A stretch of DNA of 64,000 nt from an uncultured Solobacterium sp. (GTDB taxonomy: Bacteria > Bacillota_I > Bacilli_A > Erysipelotrichales > Erysipelotrichaceae): contig UQPV01000004.1 of assembly GCA_900543035.1 (NCBI GenBank), forward strand, positions 1 to 64,000, in the 5' to 3' direction. The position numbers were made by a program, and so were the translations under genes. Shown here one piece after another: positions 16,878 to 24,335 of this stretch (within the stretch, counting starts at the first letter, position 1; the number at the start of each line of letters is the position of its first letter). A model generated the notes under the pieces. The model did no database searches, was not told the DNA's origin, and worked only from the letters and a program-made list of their open reading frames with translations.

Positions 16878-18680
16878 ATGACCATGTTACAATTCAAAAA
16901 GATCTGTACCTGGGTGCTGGCGGGCGCGCTGGCCTTTTCTGTGGCTGGCTGTCAGCCGCAGACACAGCCTCAGGCACAGAATGAAGAACCGACCGCGGAA
17001 CAGGAGCGCTTCGACGCGTTCATCGAAAAGGAATTTGTGGATACGATGGAAAGCGACTATACGACGGCGCATGTCTATCTGCAGGATCCGGAGAGCTTCG
17101 GCGTCGACCCGGACAAGATCAGCGTTTCCCTGGGCACGCGGATGGATGAGGAGAGCCAGCAGGCGTCTTTGGATGCCTTTGAGGCGACGTGCGAGGAATT
17201 CCGCACCTTTGATCGGGATGAGCTGAGCGCAGAGCAGCAGGACATCTATGACATCTTCGATTATCAGGTCTCATTGAGCGAGTCGCTCAGCGATGAGCGC
17301 TTTGATTATTATGCGCCGATGTTCGAGAGCATCTCCGGCCTGCATTATCAGCTGCCGACGCTGTTCGCCGACTGGCAGCTGCGCAATGAAGAGGATGTGC
17401 AGGACCTCATCACGCTGATGAGCGATGTGCGTCCATATGTGGACAGCGCCCTGGAATACACACGGATACAGGAAGAGAAAGGGCTGCTCATGCTCGATCT
17501 GGATTCGGTCATCTCTTATTGTGAGGGGATCGTGGAGAGCGGCGAAGACAGCGCTGTGCTGCAGGCGATGAATGACAGCATCGCCGCGCTGGAGCTGGGC
17601 GAAGAGAAGACCGCGCAGTATCAGGAACAGCTGCGCACGGCATTCTCCGATTCATTTCTGAGCGCGTATCAGGATATCCTGGATACGATGCGGGAGCTGC
17701 AGTCATCCGGCGAAAACAATGAACAGGGACTGGCGCAGTTCGAATATGGAAAGGAGTACTATGCGCTGCTTCTGCAGCAGAGCATCGGCTCGAACAAGAC
17801 GCCTGAGGAAGTCAAAGCCATGATGGAAGAGGCGTTCAACGAGCATCTGCAGCAGCTGCAGATGTATGCGATGGCTTATCCGGAGGAGACGGAACAAGTG
17901 CTGAGCCAGGATCTGCCCAAGACCGGATATACGAGCTATGATGAGATCCTTCAGGATCTGCAGGGCAAGATCTTCGACAGCTTCCCGCAGGTGAAGGACC
18001 TCAGCTATCAGATCGAGGATGTCAATGAGGAGATCGCCTCGGACAGCGGGGTCGCCGCGTATTTCAACATCCCTTCTTTGGATGGAGATACGGTGAAGCA
18101 GCTGCGGGTGAATCCGAACAATGCCGGCGTCGATTCGATCGATACGTTCTCTACCGTGGCGCATGAAGGCTTCCCGGGCCATATGTATCAGTATGCTTAC
18201 ATGTATGAAAATATCGACAGCAACTTCATCAAGGCGCTGGCCAATGTGGGCGCCTATACCGAAGGCTTTGCGGTCTATGCGCAGTATGAGAGCCTTCAGT
18301 ATCTGGAGGGCATCAGCCAGGAGCTGCTCGATGTCTACCGCGAATATGAGCTGCTCACGTACTGTCTGGTGATCGCCGCGGACATCGGCATCCACTATGA
18401 GGGATGGTCCCTGCAGGAGTTTGAGGATTACTTCACGGAAATGGGGCTCTCCATCGGCAGCGGCGACGCGCTCTATCAGCAGCTGCAGGCCAACCCGGCC
18501 GTATTTGAGACGTACTATGTCGGATATCATGAGATCATGGATCTGCGTGAAAAAGCGGAGGACGCGCTGGGCAATGCCTTTGAAGAAAAGGCGTTCAATG
18601 AGGCATTGCTGGAAAGCGGAACGGCGCCCTTCAGCGTCGTGGAGCGGCATATCGACGCTTATATCGAAAGCGCATCCTGA
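16878..18680 (+). CDS. DUF885-family lipoprotein (putative metallopeptidase)
   Basis: 600 residues. Signal peptide with lipobox FSVAGC (Cys near residue 25), then an acidic linker and a DUF885 domain. The HEGFPGHMY motif near residues 429-437 is the characteristic HExxxxH-like zinc site of DUF885 proteins, and EGFAVYAQYE follows as the likely third-ligand region. Predicted to be anchored on the outer face of the membrane and act on peptides, though the family's substrate is poorly known. Two in-frame starts: ATG 16878 and ATG 16884; the latter is 9 bases from AAGGAGG and may be the real one. Confidence 0.85.
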   Translation: MTMLQFKKICTWVLAGALAFSVAGCQPQTQPQAQNEEPTAEQERFDAFIEKEFVDTMESDYTTAHVYLQDPESFGVDPDKISVSLGTRMDEESQQASLDAFEATCEEFRTFDRDELSAEQQDIYDIFDYQVSLSESLSDERFDYYAPMFESISGLHYQLPTLFADWQLRNEEDVQDLITLMSDVRPYVDSALEYTRIQEEKGLLMLDLDSVISYCEGIVESGEDSAVLQAMNDSIAALELGEEKTAQYQEQLRTAFSDSFLSAYQDILDTMRELQSSGENNEQGLAQFEYGKEYYALLLQQSIGSNKTPEEVKAMMEEAFNEHLQQLQMYAMAYPEETEQVLSQDLPKTGYTSYDEILQDLQGKIFDSFPQVKDLSYQIEDVNEEIASDSGVAAYFNIPSLDGDTVKQLRVNPNNAGVDSIDTFSTVAHEGFPGHMYQYAYMYENIDSNFIKALANVGAYTEGFAVYAQYESLQYLEGISQELLDVYREYELLTYCLVIAADIGIHYEGWSLQEFEDYFTEMGLSIGSGDALYQQLQANPAVFETYYVGYHEIMDLREKAEDALGNAFEEKAFNEALLESGTAPFSVVERHIDAYIESAS

Positions 18681-18699
18681 GGCAGCGAAAGCTGCCTTT
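18680..18699 (+). terminator. short intrinsic terminator
   Basis: GGCAGC-GAAA-GCTGCC followed by TTTC, immediately after the lipoprotein stop. Short T tract, so probably leaky. Confidence 0.55.
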
Positions 18700-18742
18700 C
18701 GTGCATTCAGGGGAAGAGGAGCGCATATACTGCGGCGAGGTG

Positions 18743-20008
18743 ATGCGCGTGGAGAGGGTGCTCACACAGCTCAATCAGCTGATCTGGGGACAGGGGATGA
18801 CGGTCCTGCTGATCTTGAGCGCGCTGTATTTTGTTTGTTTCGCCCGCCGTTATCCGCTCATGCGCGTCAAGCGCAGATCGAGCGGGGAGCAGAAGAGCAA
18901 GGATGCGTTTTTTACCGCGCTGGCCGGCACGCTGGGGATCGGCGGGATGGTCGGCGTGGCGGCAGCGCTCGCCATGGGCGGAGCGGGCGCGGTGTTCTGG
19001 ATGGGCGTGAGCGCGCTGGCCGGTATGGTGCTCAAGTATGTGGAGGTCACGCTGTCCTGCGCAAGCCAGGTCAAGACGGCGCAGGGCTGGCGCGGCGGCG
19101 CGATGGTGATCCTGGAAAAGCTGCGTCATCCGGCCGCGGCGGCATGCTTCTGCCTGTGCTGCATGGCGGCGGCGTTCGCCATGGGCGCGCTGGTGCCGGC
19201 TTCCAGCGTCTGCGCCGCTTTGCACATGGCGTTCGATCTTCCGCCCTGGATCAGCGCGGCCGCCTTTGCCCTTGCCGCAGCCGTGGTGCTGCGCGGCAGA
19301 GGGCAGGCGATCCTGAAGGCGAACCGCGTGCTCATCCCGCTGGCGACGCTGCTGTATGTCGGGATGTGCCTGTGGATCATCTTTACGCATGCGGAGCGCA
19401 TCGGCACGATCGGTGAGCAGATCCTGCGGGAAGCGTTCGACTTTTCCGCCGCCGCATCCGGTGGATCGGGATTCGCGCTGGGCAAGGCCGTGCGCTATGG
19501 TGTGAGCCGCGGCATCTTCTCGCATGAGGCCGGGATGGGGAGCGCGCCGCTCTCTTATGCGTCAGCGCCGGTCAGCGACCCCGCCCGTCAGGGCCTCATG
19601 GGCGTGGCAGAGGTCTTCGTCGACACCTTCCTCGTCTGCATGCTCACCGCGTTTGCGCTGCTGATCATCGGCATCGATGGATATGGGCAGGACGGCATGA
19701 CGCTGATGATGGCGGCCTTCAGCCGGGCGATCGGTCCTGCCGGTCCGGCGCTCATCGCGTTCTTTATCGTGCTGTTCGCCTTTCCCTGTGTGCTGGGCTG
19801 GTATTATTACGCGTCTGTCTGCCTGACGTATCTCAGCGGCAGCACGCTGCTGGCCGATGGCTATCGGCTGTCGTTTTTGCTCATGATCGCCGCCGGAGCC
19901 ATGCTCAGCGGCAGCCTGATCTGGGAGATCAGCGATCTGCTCAACGGGTGCATGACGGTCCTCAACCTCGCGGCGCTGTTTCTGGCGCGCCGGCTTACGG
20001 ATCCCTGA
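18743..20008 (+). CDS. sodium:alanine/glycine symporter (AGCS family)
   Basis: 421 residues, about ten membrane helices. AGCS hallmarks: DAFFTALAGTLGIGGMVGVA, then AMGGAGAVFWMGVSALAGMVLKY and VSRGIFSHEAGMGSAPL. Imports alanine or glycine with Na+ in the cytoplasmic membrane. Somewhat short at the N-terminus compared with ~450-residue members. Start ATG 18743 follows GCGAGGTG; a GTG one codon earlier is also possible. Confidence 0.88.
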   Translation: MRVERVLTQLNQLIWGQGMTVLLILSALYFVCFARRYPLMRVKRRSSGEQKSKDAFFTALAGTLGIGGMVGVAAALAMGGAGAVFWMGVSALAGMVLKYVEVTLSCASQVKTAQGWRGGAMVILEKLRHPAAAACFCLCCMAAAFAMGALVPASSVCAALHMAFDLPPWISAAAFALAAAVVLRGRGQAILKANRVLIPLATLLYVGMCLWIIFTHAERIGTIGEQILREAFDFSAAASGGSGFALGKAVRYGVSRGIFSHEAGMGSAPLSYASAPVSDPARQGLMGVAEVFVDTFLVCMLTAFALLIIGIDGYGQDGMTLMMAAFSRAIGPAGPALIAFFIVLFAFPCVLGWYYYASVCLTYLSGSTLLADGYRLSFLLMIAAGAMLSGSLIWEISDLLNGCMTVLNLAALFLARRLTDP

Positions 20009-20066
20009 GCATGACCCAGACATGCGTCTTGTCCAGGCATAGGATATGAGGGAAAGGAGTGAGCAT

Positions 20067-21116
20067 ATGCTGCATGGAATCGACATTTCCAACTATCAGC
20101 GCGGGCTGAGGATCGCCGATATCCAGGCGGATTTCGTCATCGTCAAGGCGAGCGAGGGAGTCGGCTATGAGGATCCTTCCGCAAAGGATCTCGCGCATCA
20201 GACGCTGCAGAGCGGCCGCAGGCTGGGCATGTACCATTTTGCGCATCCGGGCAAGAATACGGCGCAGGCGGAGGCAGAGTGGTTCCTGAAGATCGTTCAG
20301 CCGTATATCGGCAAGGCCATCCTGGCGCTGGACTGGGAGGCGGACACCATCTCGGATACGGCGTGGGCGAAGGAATGGCTGGATATCGTCTACCAAAAAA
20401 GCGGGGTGCGCCCCTGGATCTACATGAGCGAATCGGTGGCAAACCGCTATGACTGGACGGACGTGGCGAAGGATTACCGGCTCTGGATGGCGCAGTATCG
20501 CAGCACGCAGCCGGCGTATCAGTATGATATGCGCAAGGCCGGCACGCCCGGCGCGGTTCGCCGCTGGCCCTCGATCATCTGCTGGCAGTGGAGCGACAAT
20601 GGCCGGCTGAAGGGCTGGAACGGCGCGCTCGACATGGATGTGTTCTATGGGGAGCGCAGCAAGTGGGATGAGATGGCGAAGGCGGCGCCGGCGCGCAAGA
20701 GCGAGGCGCAGATCGCCGATGAAGTGATCGCGGGCAAATGGGGAAACGGCGAGGAACGCACACGCCGGCTGAAGGCAGCCGGTCATGATCCTGACCGTAT
20801 CCAGAAGCTCGTGAACGAGAAGCTGAAGCCAAAGAGCGTGGATGAGCTGGCGGAAGAGGTCATCGCAGGCAAATGGGGCAATGGAGAGACGCGGGCAAAG
20901 CGTCTTACGCAGGCCGGTCATGATGCCGCTGCCGTGCAGAAGCGGGTGAATGAGCTGCTTGAGGAGCGAAGCAAGAGCTATCATACGGTGCGCGCGGGCG
21001 ATACGCTGAGCGCCATCGCCCAGCGCTATGGCACCAGCGTGGCCCAGCTGGTCAGCTGGAATCACATCGCGGATCCTGACCGCATCCGTGTGGGCGAACG
21101 GCTGCGGGTGCATTGA
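20067..21116 (+). CDS. GH25 lysozyme with two CW_7 repeats and a LysM domain
   Basis: 349 residues. Residues 1-200 are a GH25 muramidase (HGIDISNYQRGL, VKASEGVGYED, MYHFAHPGKN, LALDWEAD with catalytic Asp/Glu, WQWSDNG). Two 40-residue CW_7 (Cpl-7) cell-wall repeats follow, each with DEVIAGKWGNGE or EEVIAGKWGNGE and AGHD. A C-terminal LysM domain (TVRAGDTLSAIAQRYGTS) binds glycan. No signal peptide is visible, so export or release is unclear; the layout resembles phage endolysins, yet no phage genes are near. Start ATG 20067 after GGGAAAGGAGTGAGC. Confidence 0.9.
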   Translation: MLHGIDISNYQRGLRIADIQADFVIVKASEGVGYEDPSAKDLAHQTLQSGRRLGMYHFAHPGKNTAQAEAEWFLKIVQPYIGKAILALDWEADTISDTAWAKEWLDIVYQKSGVRPWIYMSESVANRYDWTDVAKDYRLWMAQYRSTQPAYQYDMRKAGTPGAVRRWPSIICWQWSDNGRLKGWNGALDMDVFYGERSKWDEMAKAAPARKSEAQIADEVIAGKWGNGEERTRRLKAAGHDPDRIQKLVNEKLKPKSVDELAEEVIAGKWGNGETRAKRLTQAGHDAAAVQKRVNELLEERSKSYHTVRAGDTLSAIAQRYGTSVAQLVSWNHIADPDRIRVGERLRVH

Positions 21117-21141
21117 CAGCCGCGTTCCGGTATATTAGAAT
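21113..21141 (+). promoter_or_regulatory. consensus promoter of the structured MATE leader
   Basis: TTGACA (overlapping the lysozyme stop codon), 17-base spacer, TAGAAT. Predicted transcript start near 21148, giving a ~95-base leader before ATG 21242. Confidence 0.8.
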
Positions 21142-21147
21142 AGGGTG

Positions 21148-21241
21148 GATAAATTTGCCGCCGGGCAAGCATTGAGCCGCATCGACAGGCCTGAGAAGAT
21201 GCGTGTTCGATGCTTTTTTTTGCGGCAGGGGAGGAATGTGC
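21148..21241 (+). ncRNA. candidate riboswitch or attenuator leader of MATE gene
   Basis: The leader contains hairpin TTGCC-GCCG-GGCAA (21155-21168), then two mutually exclusive pairings of the same segment: CGCATC (21178-21183) with GATGCG (21198-21203), enclosing a CAGGCCTG palindrome, or GCATCGA (21179-21185) with TCGATGC (21207-21213) followed by eight T (21214-21221), an intrinsic terminator upstream of the ribosome site GGGGAGG. TGCCGC (21156-21161) can also pair with GCGGCA (21222-21227). This is transcription-attenuation architecture. No known riboswitch class was recognised. What is seen is the base pairing; ligand control is inference. Confidence 0.55.
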
Positions 21242-22555
21242 ATGAACCTGAATCTCTTCTTCCGTTATGTCTCAGCGAGCGTGGCCGGGATGATCGCGCT
21301 GTCCTGTTACATCCTGGCCGATACGTATTTTGTCTCTGCCGGCATGGGCGCGGACGGCCTCACCGCGCTGAATCTCGCCATCCCCATATACAGCTTCATC
21401 CATGGCAGCGGCCTGATGATCGGCATCGGCGCAGCGACGCGCTTCACGATGCAGAAGAGCCGGGGACAGGACAGGGAGGCGGATGCGTACTTCACGCATG
21501 CGCTGCTGAGCGCGGGCGTGTTCGCGCTGGTCTGTGTGGCAGGATCGTTTGGTGCAGAACAGATCGTGCGCATCTTCGGCGCCCAGGGAAGGGTGGCGCA
21601 GTACAGCGCTGACTATCTGCGGGTGATCATGTCGTTCGGCCCGGCGTTCCTGCTCAACAATGTCCTGCTCGGCTTTGTCCGCAATGACGGCGCGCCGCGG
21701 CTGGCCATGAGCGCCATGATCATCGGCTCGCTTTCCAATGTGGTGCTGGACTGGGTGATGATCTTCCCTTGCGGCATGGGGATCGTCGGCGCCGCTGTAG
21801 CGACCGGGCTGGCGCCGATCATCAGCGTGCTCATCCTCTCACCGCATGTCCTGCGCAGCCGCTGCGGCTTTCATGTGATCCGCTGCCCGCTCTCCTGGCG
21901 CAAGGCCGTGACGCTGCTTTCGGCCGGCGTGCCTTCATTGGTGAGCGAGGTGTCTTCCGGCGTGGTGATGATCGTATTCAACTTCCTGCTGCTTCATCTG
22001 GGCGGCAATACGGCCGTGGCGGCATATGGCGTCATCGCCAATCTTTCTCTGGTGGTGATCTCCATCTGCACCGGCATCGCGCAGGGCATCCAGCCGCTGC
22101 TCACCCGCGCCTGCGCGGCGGGCCGAAACAAGGAGGCGCGGCTGGTCCTGCGCGCTGCGCTGATCTGCATGCTCGTCTTCTCCGCCCTCGTCTTTGCGCT
22201 CACACAGCTGGGGACAGACGGGATCGTCGGCGTGTTCAACAGCGCGCGTGATCCGCAGCTGCAGCAGACGGCTGACGCGGGGATGCGGCTGTATTTCCTG
22301 GCTGTGCCTTTTGCCGGCTTCAACATCATCCTCTCGATGTATTTTACTTCGGCTGCCCGCCTGCGGGAGGCGCATGTCATCTCGCTGCTGCGCGGCTTTG
22401 TGCTGATCATCCCGACGACGTTTCTGCTGGCTGCCGTTCTGGGGATCACGGGCGTATGGTGTGCTTTCCCGCTGACGGAGGCGCTGTGTGCGCTGCTCGC
22501 CCTGGCGTTTTGGGCATATGCCGGAAAACAGCGGCTGGCCGCAGTGAGCGCATAA
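21242..22555 (+). CDS. MATE-family efflux transporter
   Basis: 437 residues, about twelve membrane helices. MATE patterns: YVSASVAGMIALSCYILADT, GLTALNLAIPIYSF, GIAQGIQPLLTRACAAGR. Distinct from the MATE genes at 9226 and 51043 (little similarity in loops). Start ATG 21242 follows GGGGAGGAATGTGC. Expression is probably controlled by the structured leader just upstream, implying that the exported compound or a related metabolite may be the signal; substrate unknown. Confidence 0.9.
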   Translation: MNLNLFFRYVSASVAGMIALSCYILADTYFVSAGMGADGLTALNLAIPIYSFIHGSGLMIGIGAATRFTMQKSRGQDREADAYFTHALLSAGVFALVCVAGSFGAEQIVRIFGAQGRVAQYSADYLRVIMSFGPAFLLNNVLLGFVRNDGAPRLAMSAMIIGSLSNVVLDWVMIFPCGMGIVGAAVATGLAPIISVLILSPHVLRSRCGFHVIRCPLSWRKAVTLLSAGVPSLVSEVSSGVVMIVFNFLLLHLGGNTAVAAYGVIANLSLVVISICTGIAQGIQPLLTRACAAGRNKEARLVLRAALICMLVFSALVFALTQLGTDGIVGVFNSARDPQLQQTADAGMRLYFLAVPFAGFNIILSMYFTSAARLREAHVISLLRGFVLIIPTTFLLAAVLGITGVWCAFPLTEALCALLALAFWAYAGKQRLAAVSA

Positions 22556-22564
22556 ATGAAAAAG

Positions 22565-22630
22565 GGCCGTGAAGCCCTGATCATCCCTTGTCATCAGACG
22601 GGGAAAGATCAGCGTTCACGGTCTTTTTTT
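22565..22630. terminator. bidirectional intrinsic terminator
   Basis: Long stem GGCCGTGAA/TTCACGGTC with an inner CTGATC/GATCAG pairing, seven T on the plus strand and five on the minus strand (plus A run 22559-22563). Serves the MATE gene and the convergent DUF815 gene, whose 3' end (22609) lies inside it. Confidence 0.85.
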
Positions 22631-23952
22631 GCTTCCTGTGCCTGTTTTATGAGCGCTTTTCCGCTGAGGTCATAGATTAGCTGCTGCGCTGCCCTTCCGC
22701 TCATGCCGCCATGGCTGAGCTCCCACTTGCGGGCCTCTGCGATCAGCTCCTCCTCGCTCAGGGTGATCTCCGGATAGCGCCTTGCCAGTTCGCACACGAT
22801 CTTCATGTAGTTTTTCTGATTCGGCCGTTCGTAGCAGATGGACAAGCCGAAGCGCGCCACCAGGCTGAGCTTTTCCTGCACGGTGTCGCTGTGATGCAGC
22901 TCATCCTCGTTCATGTCGCTGCGGTCGCTCCATGTCTCCCTGATCAGGTGGCGGCGGTTGCTGGTGGCGTAGATGAGGATGTTTTCCGGCCGGGTCTCCA
23001 CTCCGCCTTCGATGACGGCCTTCAGGAATTTATAGTCGGTCTCGAAATCTTCGAAAGAGAGGTCGTCCATATAGATGATGAACCGGTGGCTGCGCAGCTT
23101 GAGGCGCGCGATCAGCGCGGAGAGATCCTTGAACTGATGGCGGTAGATCTCGACCATGCGCAGGCCGTCTTGATAAAACTCGTTGACGATCGCCTTGATG
23201 CTGGTGGATTTGCCGGTGCCGCTGTCTCCGTAAAGCAGGACATTGTTGGCGCTGCGCCCTTCGACGAAGGCGCGCGTGTTGTCGATGAGCAGCTGTTTCT
23301 GCATCTCATAGCCGACCAGGTCGCTGAGCACGACGTTGTCCATGTTGCGGATCGGCAGAAAGGTGAGATCACCTTCTCTTTGCTCGAAGCGGAAGGCGCG
23401 GTTGAAGGCGAATATGCCGGCGCCGTATCGGGTGTAGAAGTCGGTCAGCGCGTCATACATCTCTTCCGCGCTCTCGCTGTTCTCCAGCTTGTCCACCATC
23501 TGCAGCACCATCTCGCTGACGCCGCGGTTGTACATGCGCTCGCTCTTGGCGACGGCGTGATAGTGGGTGATCAGCGAGAAGCAGTCGAGATTCAGCCGTT
23601 TTTCGAGACGGCTGAAGTCATAGTCGAACAGTTCCCGGAACACTTGCAGATCCTGCAGGACGAACAGATTGACCGTCCCTTGCGGAGCCGGCTTCTTCTC
23701 GCAGACCAAAGAGAAGGAATTCTCGTGGGTCATGAGCAGCCAGGTCAGATAACAGTGCCACAGATTGCCGTCGAATCCGCATTCGGTAGACAGATCGAGC
23801 AGCGCCTTGATCTGGGCGTGGATCCGGTCGATCAGTTCGTATTTCGGCGCGCTTCCTTCATCGAACTCGCGGATGATGCTGCACAGCTGACGGAAGATGC
23901 TGTCAGCGGGGAACCCGCGGTAGACGACGAGACGGGCGTATTCCTGATACAT
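22609..23952 (-). CDS. DUF815 AAA-type ATPase
   Basis: 447 residues. The N-terminal ~200 residues are helical and variable; the ATPase part has Walker A LLYGDSGTGKSTSIKA, Walker B RFIIYMDDLSFE, and ATSNRRHLIRETWSDR, the signature of DUF815 (COG2607) predicted ATPases. Function unknown, widespread in Firmicutes. Start ATG 23952 after AAAGGGGGCTTCATCT. No operon partners: its neighbour upstream is the divergent ilv operon. Confidence 0.87.
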   Translation of the reverse strand: MYQEYARLVVYRGFPADSIFRQLCSIIREFDEGSAPKYELIDRIHAQIKALLDLSTECGFDGNLWHCYLTWLLMTHENSFSLVCEKKPAPQGTVNLFVLQDLQVFRELFDYDFSRLEKRLNLDCFSLITHYHAVAKSERMYNRGVSEMVLQMVDKLENSESAEEMYDALTDFYTRYGAGIFAFNRAFRFEQREGDLTFLPIRNMDNVVLSDLVGYEMQKQLLIDNTRAFVEGRSANNVLLYGDSGTGKSTSIKAIVNEFYQDGLRMVEIYRHQFKDLSALIARLKLRSHRFIIYMDDLSFEDFETDYKFLKAVIEGGVETRPENILIYATSNRRHLIRETWSDRSDMNEDELHHSDTVQEKLSLVARFGLSICYERPNQKNYMKIVCELARRYPEITLSEEELIAEARKWELSHGGMSGRAAQQLIYDLSGKALIKQAQEAKKDRER

Positions 23953-24027
23953 AGATGAAGCCCCCTTTGCGTATATACCATGTATTATAGCGAAACCGAA
24001 GTCGTTTGAAAAGCGGGAAAAAGAGCG

Positions 24028-24047
24028 GTTTCATAAAATAATGAAAC
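24028..24047. repeat. inverted repeat upstream of the ilv promoter (operator candidate)
   Basis: GTTTCAT-N6-ATGAAAC, a perfect 7-base inverted repeat, 37 bases before the ilv -35 box in the divergent gap. Could bind a regulator of either the DUF815 gene or the ilv operon. Confidence 0.4.
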
Positions 24048-24084
24048 AAACAGCAAGTATTTTCAGAAAATATTATCAATTGTA

Positions 24085-24113
24085 TTGACATGCCTCATAA
24101 AAAGTTTTAAACT
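24085..24113 (+). promoter_or_regulatory. promoter of the ilv operon
   Basis: TTGACA, 17-base spacer, TAAACT. Predicted start near 24120, about 30 bases before the leader-peptide ATG. Confidence 0.75.
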
Positions 24114-24130
24114 ATGAACAACACCGGATC

Positions 24131-24316
24131 TGAAAGGAAGTGGACGCCATGATGGGCCTGGCAGTGATTATTATTATCCTTATAGTCCTAAGCAAGTCTG
24201 TTTTTCTTTCAAGAATACCGCAGAGCGGTTCTCCGGCAACAGATCTCTTTTGTCATTGCTGAGTGATGATGAGGATTGAAAGAAAAGCAGCACTATTTCA
24301 GATAGGCTGCTTTTTT
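24131..24316 (+). promoter_or_regulatory. transcription attenuator of the ilv operon
   Basis: Segment 2 (24198-24212) pairs with segment 3 (24276-24290) over 15 consecutive bases with a single G-U pair: the antiterminator. Segment 3 overlaps the 5' side of the terminator stem (24283-24291 with 24306-24314, then T tract to 24316). Segment 1 (24131-24140, containing the leader ribosome site) can pair with 24202-24211. A small hairpin ACCGC-AGA-GCGGT sits at 24217-24229. A ribosome stalled on the Ile/Leu/Val codons leaves segment 2 free to pair with 3 and allows readthrough; one that reaches the stop masks segment 2 and termination follows. Confidence 0.85.
24149..24262 (+). CDS. ilv leader peptide (37 aa)
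   Basis: Short open frame with its own ribosome site AAGGAAG eight bases upstream. Begins MMGL and then reads AVIIIILIVL: four Ile in a row plus Leu, Ile, Val, Leu, the three branched-chain residues. The codon run occupies 24164-24190. It ends with TGA at 24260-24262, 20 bases before the terminator stem. A ribosome starved for charged Ile/Val/Leu tRNA would pause on this run. Same logic as the ilvGMEDA leader of enterobacteria; the peptide itself is not expected to have a function. Confidence 0.85.
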   Translation: MMGLAVIIIILIVLSKSVFLSRIPQSGSPATDLFCHC

Positions 24317-24335
24317 GTTAAATAGGAGGGGTTAA

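Noticed and set aside
20700..20960. Near-repeat DNA inside the lysozyme gene as a tandem repeat element
   Set aside because: It encodes the two CW_7 domains; the repetition is explained by the protein.
21145..21241. GTG-initiated frame across the MATE leader as a leader peptide
   Set aside because: It would be nearly leaderless, has no run of one amino acid, and continues out of frame into the MATE gene; the RNA pairing explains the region better.
24120..24335. T-box riboswitch before ilvA
   Set aside because: No T-box sequence (TGGNACCGCG-like) or specifier-loop layout; the Ile/Val/Leu-rich leader peptide with antiterminator accounts for the whole leader.
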